NCBI RefSeq assembly: GCF_031764535.1
Contig: NZ_CP134499.1
Span: 1,178,001 to 1,242,000 of the forward strand
From: Pseudomonas sp. SG20056
GTDB lineage: Bacteria > Pseudomonadota > Gammaproteobacteria > Pseudomonadales > Pseudomonadaceae
DNA: 64,000 nucleotides
Direction: 5' to 3'
Shown here piece by piece: positions 63,139-64,000 of this stretch. Position numbers and translations under genes: made by a program. The notes beneath the pieces are model-generated. The model was not told the origin of the DNA. It was given only the letters and a program-made list of their open reading frames with translations, and ran no database searches. Within the stretch, counting starts at the first letter, position 1, and every line of letters starts with the position of its first letter.

Positions 63139-64000
63139 ATGCCCGCCGAAAAATCGCCCCCGCAGGTGGTCTTCCTGCCATTGGGCACGCCCGAACCGGG
63201 CGTCAGCCTGCAGCGCTGGTTGTATGAGGCGCTGCGCGGCGCCATTCTCGGCGGCCGCCTGCCGGCGGGCAGCAAGCTGCCCAGCACGCGCGCGCTGGCC
63301 GAGCACTACAAGCTGGCGCGGGGCACCGCCCAGGCGGCCTATCAGCAGTTATTGTCCGAGGGCTATCTGGAGGCGCAGACCGGCAGCGGCACGCGGGTTT
63401 GCCAGGTGCTGCCGGACGCCACGCTGAACGCCGGCTACGTGCGGCGCAAGGTCGTGGCCACGCAAGAGGCGCCGCGCACGCCGCCAGCCACGCCGTGGGT
63501 CGAACGCCTTGAAGCGATCACCCCAATATTTGCGCGGCGCTCGGTGACGCCGGGGTTGCGGCCGTTCTTCCCGCATCGGGGCGATGTTCAGGCGTTCCCC
63601 GTCGACCTGTGGCGCAAGCTGCATATCCAGCAGTTGCGCGCCTCGCGGCTGTCCATCCTGCTCGATTCGGACCCCGGCGGCTTGCCGGCGCTGCGTGAAG
63701 CCATCGCCGGCTACCTGGCCATCGCCCGTGGTGTGCAGGTGCCGGCCGAACGCATCCTGGTGCTCAACAGCGTGCAGCAGGGGCTCGACCTGTGCCTGCG
63801 CCTGTTGGCACCGGGCAACTCCAAGGTATGGATGGAAGACCCCGGCTACCCCGGCGCACGTCAGCTGATCGATGTATCGGGCGTGCAGCGCGTGGATGTG
63901 CCGGTCGACGCCTTCGGCATGCAAGTGGAGGAGGGCGTGCGTCTGGCCGCCGATGCCCGGCTGGCTTATGTCACGCCGTCACGGCAGGCGCCGCTGGGCA
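63139..64000 (+). CDS. MocR/PdxR-type GntR–aminotransferase regulator (partial)
   Basis: The ORF starts at the ATG at 63139 and is open at the window edge; 287 residues seen. The N-terminal GntR winged helix has LPSTRALAEHYKLARGTAQAAYQQL near residues 46–70, followed by a linker and the start of an aminotransferase fold (LPALREAIAGYLAIARGVQVP near 188, LNSVQQGLDLCL and EDPGYPGARQL near 230). Such regulators bind PLP. It is divergent from the NDH-2-like gene. Confidence 0.88.
   Translation, partial: MPAEKSPPQVVFLPLGTPEPGVSLQRWLYEALRGAILGGRLPAGSKLPSTRALAEHYKLARGTAQAAYQQLLSEGYLEAQTGSGTRVCQVLPDATLNAGYVRRKVVATQEAPRTPPATPWVERLEAITPIFARRSVTPGLRPFFPHRGDVQAFPVDLWRKLHIQQLRASRLSILLDSDPGGLPALREAIAGYLAIARGVQVPAERILVLNSVQQGLDLCLRLLAPGNSKVWMEDPGYPGARQLIDVSGVQRVDVPVDAFGMQVEEGVRLAADARLAYVTPSRQAPLG

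Overview
The window is Pseudomonas chromosome (host genes about 60% G+C). The gene order ychF–pth–rplY–prs–tRNA-Gln–ispE–lolB–TPR lipoprotein–hemA–prfA–prmC–moeB–murI–pagL, then the phr cluster, hemH, uraA, upp and hpt, is the order I remember from P. aeruginosa around PA4673–PA4645. The accessory loci differ from that strain, so I do not assign a species.

Positions 1–about 6,700 hold one end of an integrated element. Its replication protein and tyrosine integrase resemble the last two genes of Pf-type filamentous prophages. A repressor with a strong inverted-repeat operator and small coupled helix-turn-helix genes come before them. I see no coat, adsorption or Zot/pI assembly gene. The left 2.6 kb is AT-rich and carries unrecognised cargo: a HEPN-like protein and three genes for membrane or proline-rich proteins. 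The integrase lies beside a tRNA-Met gene next to ychF, a site known to receive Pf phages.

Positions 6,730–19,500 are core housekeeping genes for translation quality control, PRPP, isoprenoid, tetrapyrrole and cell-wall precursors, outer-membrane lipoprotein insertion and lipid A deacylation. They include tRNA-Met and two tandem tRNA-Gln genes.

Positions 19,576–29,730 are a leftward, tightly overlapping operon: DUF523/DUF1722 protein, MerR regulator, photolyase, NTF2-like protein, SDR, FAD amine oxidase-like protein, DUF1365 protein, cyclopropane-fatty-acid-synthase-like methyltransferase and DUF2878 protein. Its promoter is covered by repeated GTAC-core sites. This looks like a light or singlet-oxygen response set. 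The MerR regulator has lost the usual cobalamin-ligand histidine.

Positions 29,926–41,992 hold an epimerase, hemH, an MFS transporter, uracil salvage (uraA, upp), hpt, a WbuC cupin, a SulP transporter, a TetR/old-yellow-enzyme pair and a hydrolase, with repeat elements between the last two.

Positions 42,159–50,434 are a catabolic locus: a TRAP transporter, an orphan solute-binding protein, a glutamine-synthetase-like ligase, an aldehyde dehydrogenase and an iron-type alcohol dehydrogenase. Together they suggest uptake and gamma-glutamylation of an amine or amino alcohol, followed by oxidation.

Positions 50,618–64,000 carry a GldA/F/G-like ABC system, a tautomerase, a cold-shock protein, HrpA helicase, another orphan binding protein, a MarR operon with a near-perfect 20-bp operator, an AlkD-like protein, an NDH-2-like oxidoreductase and a divergent MocR regulator cut by the window edge.
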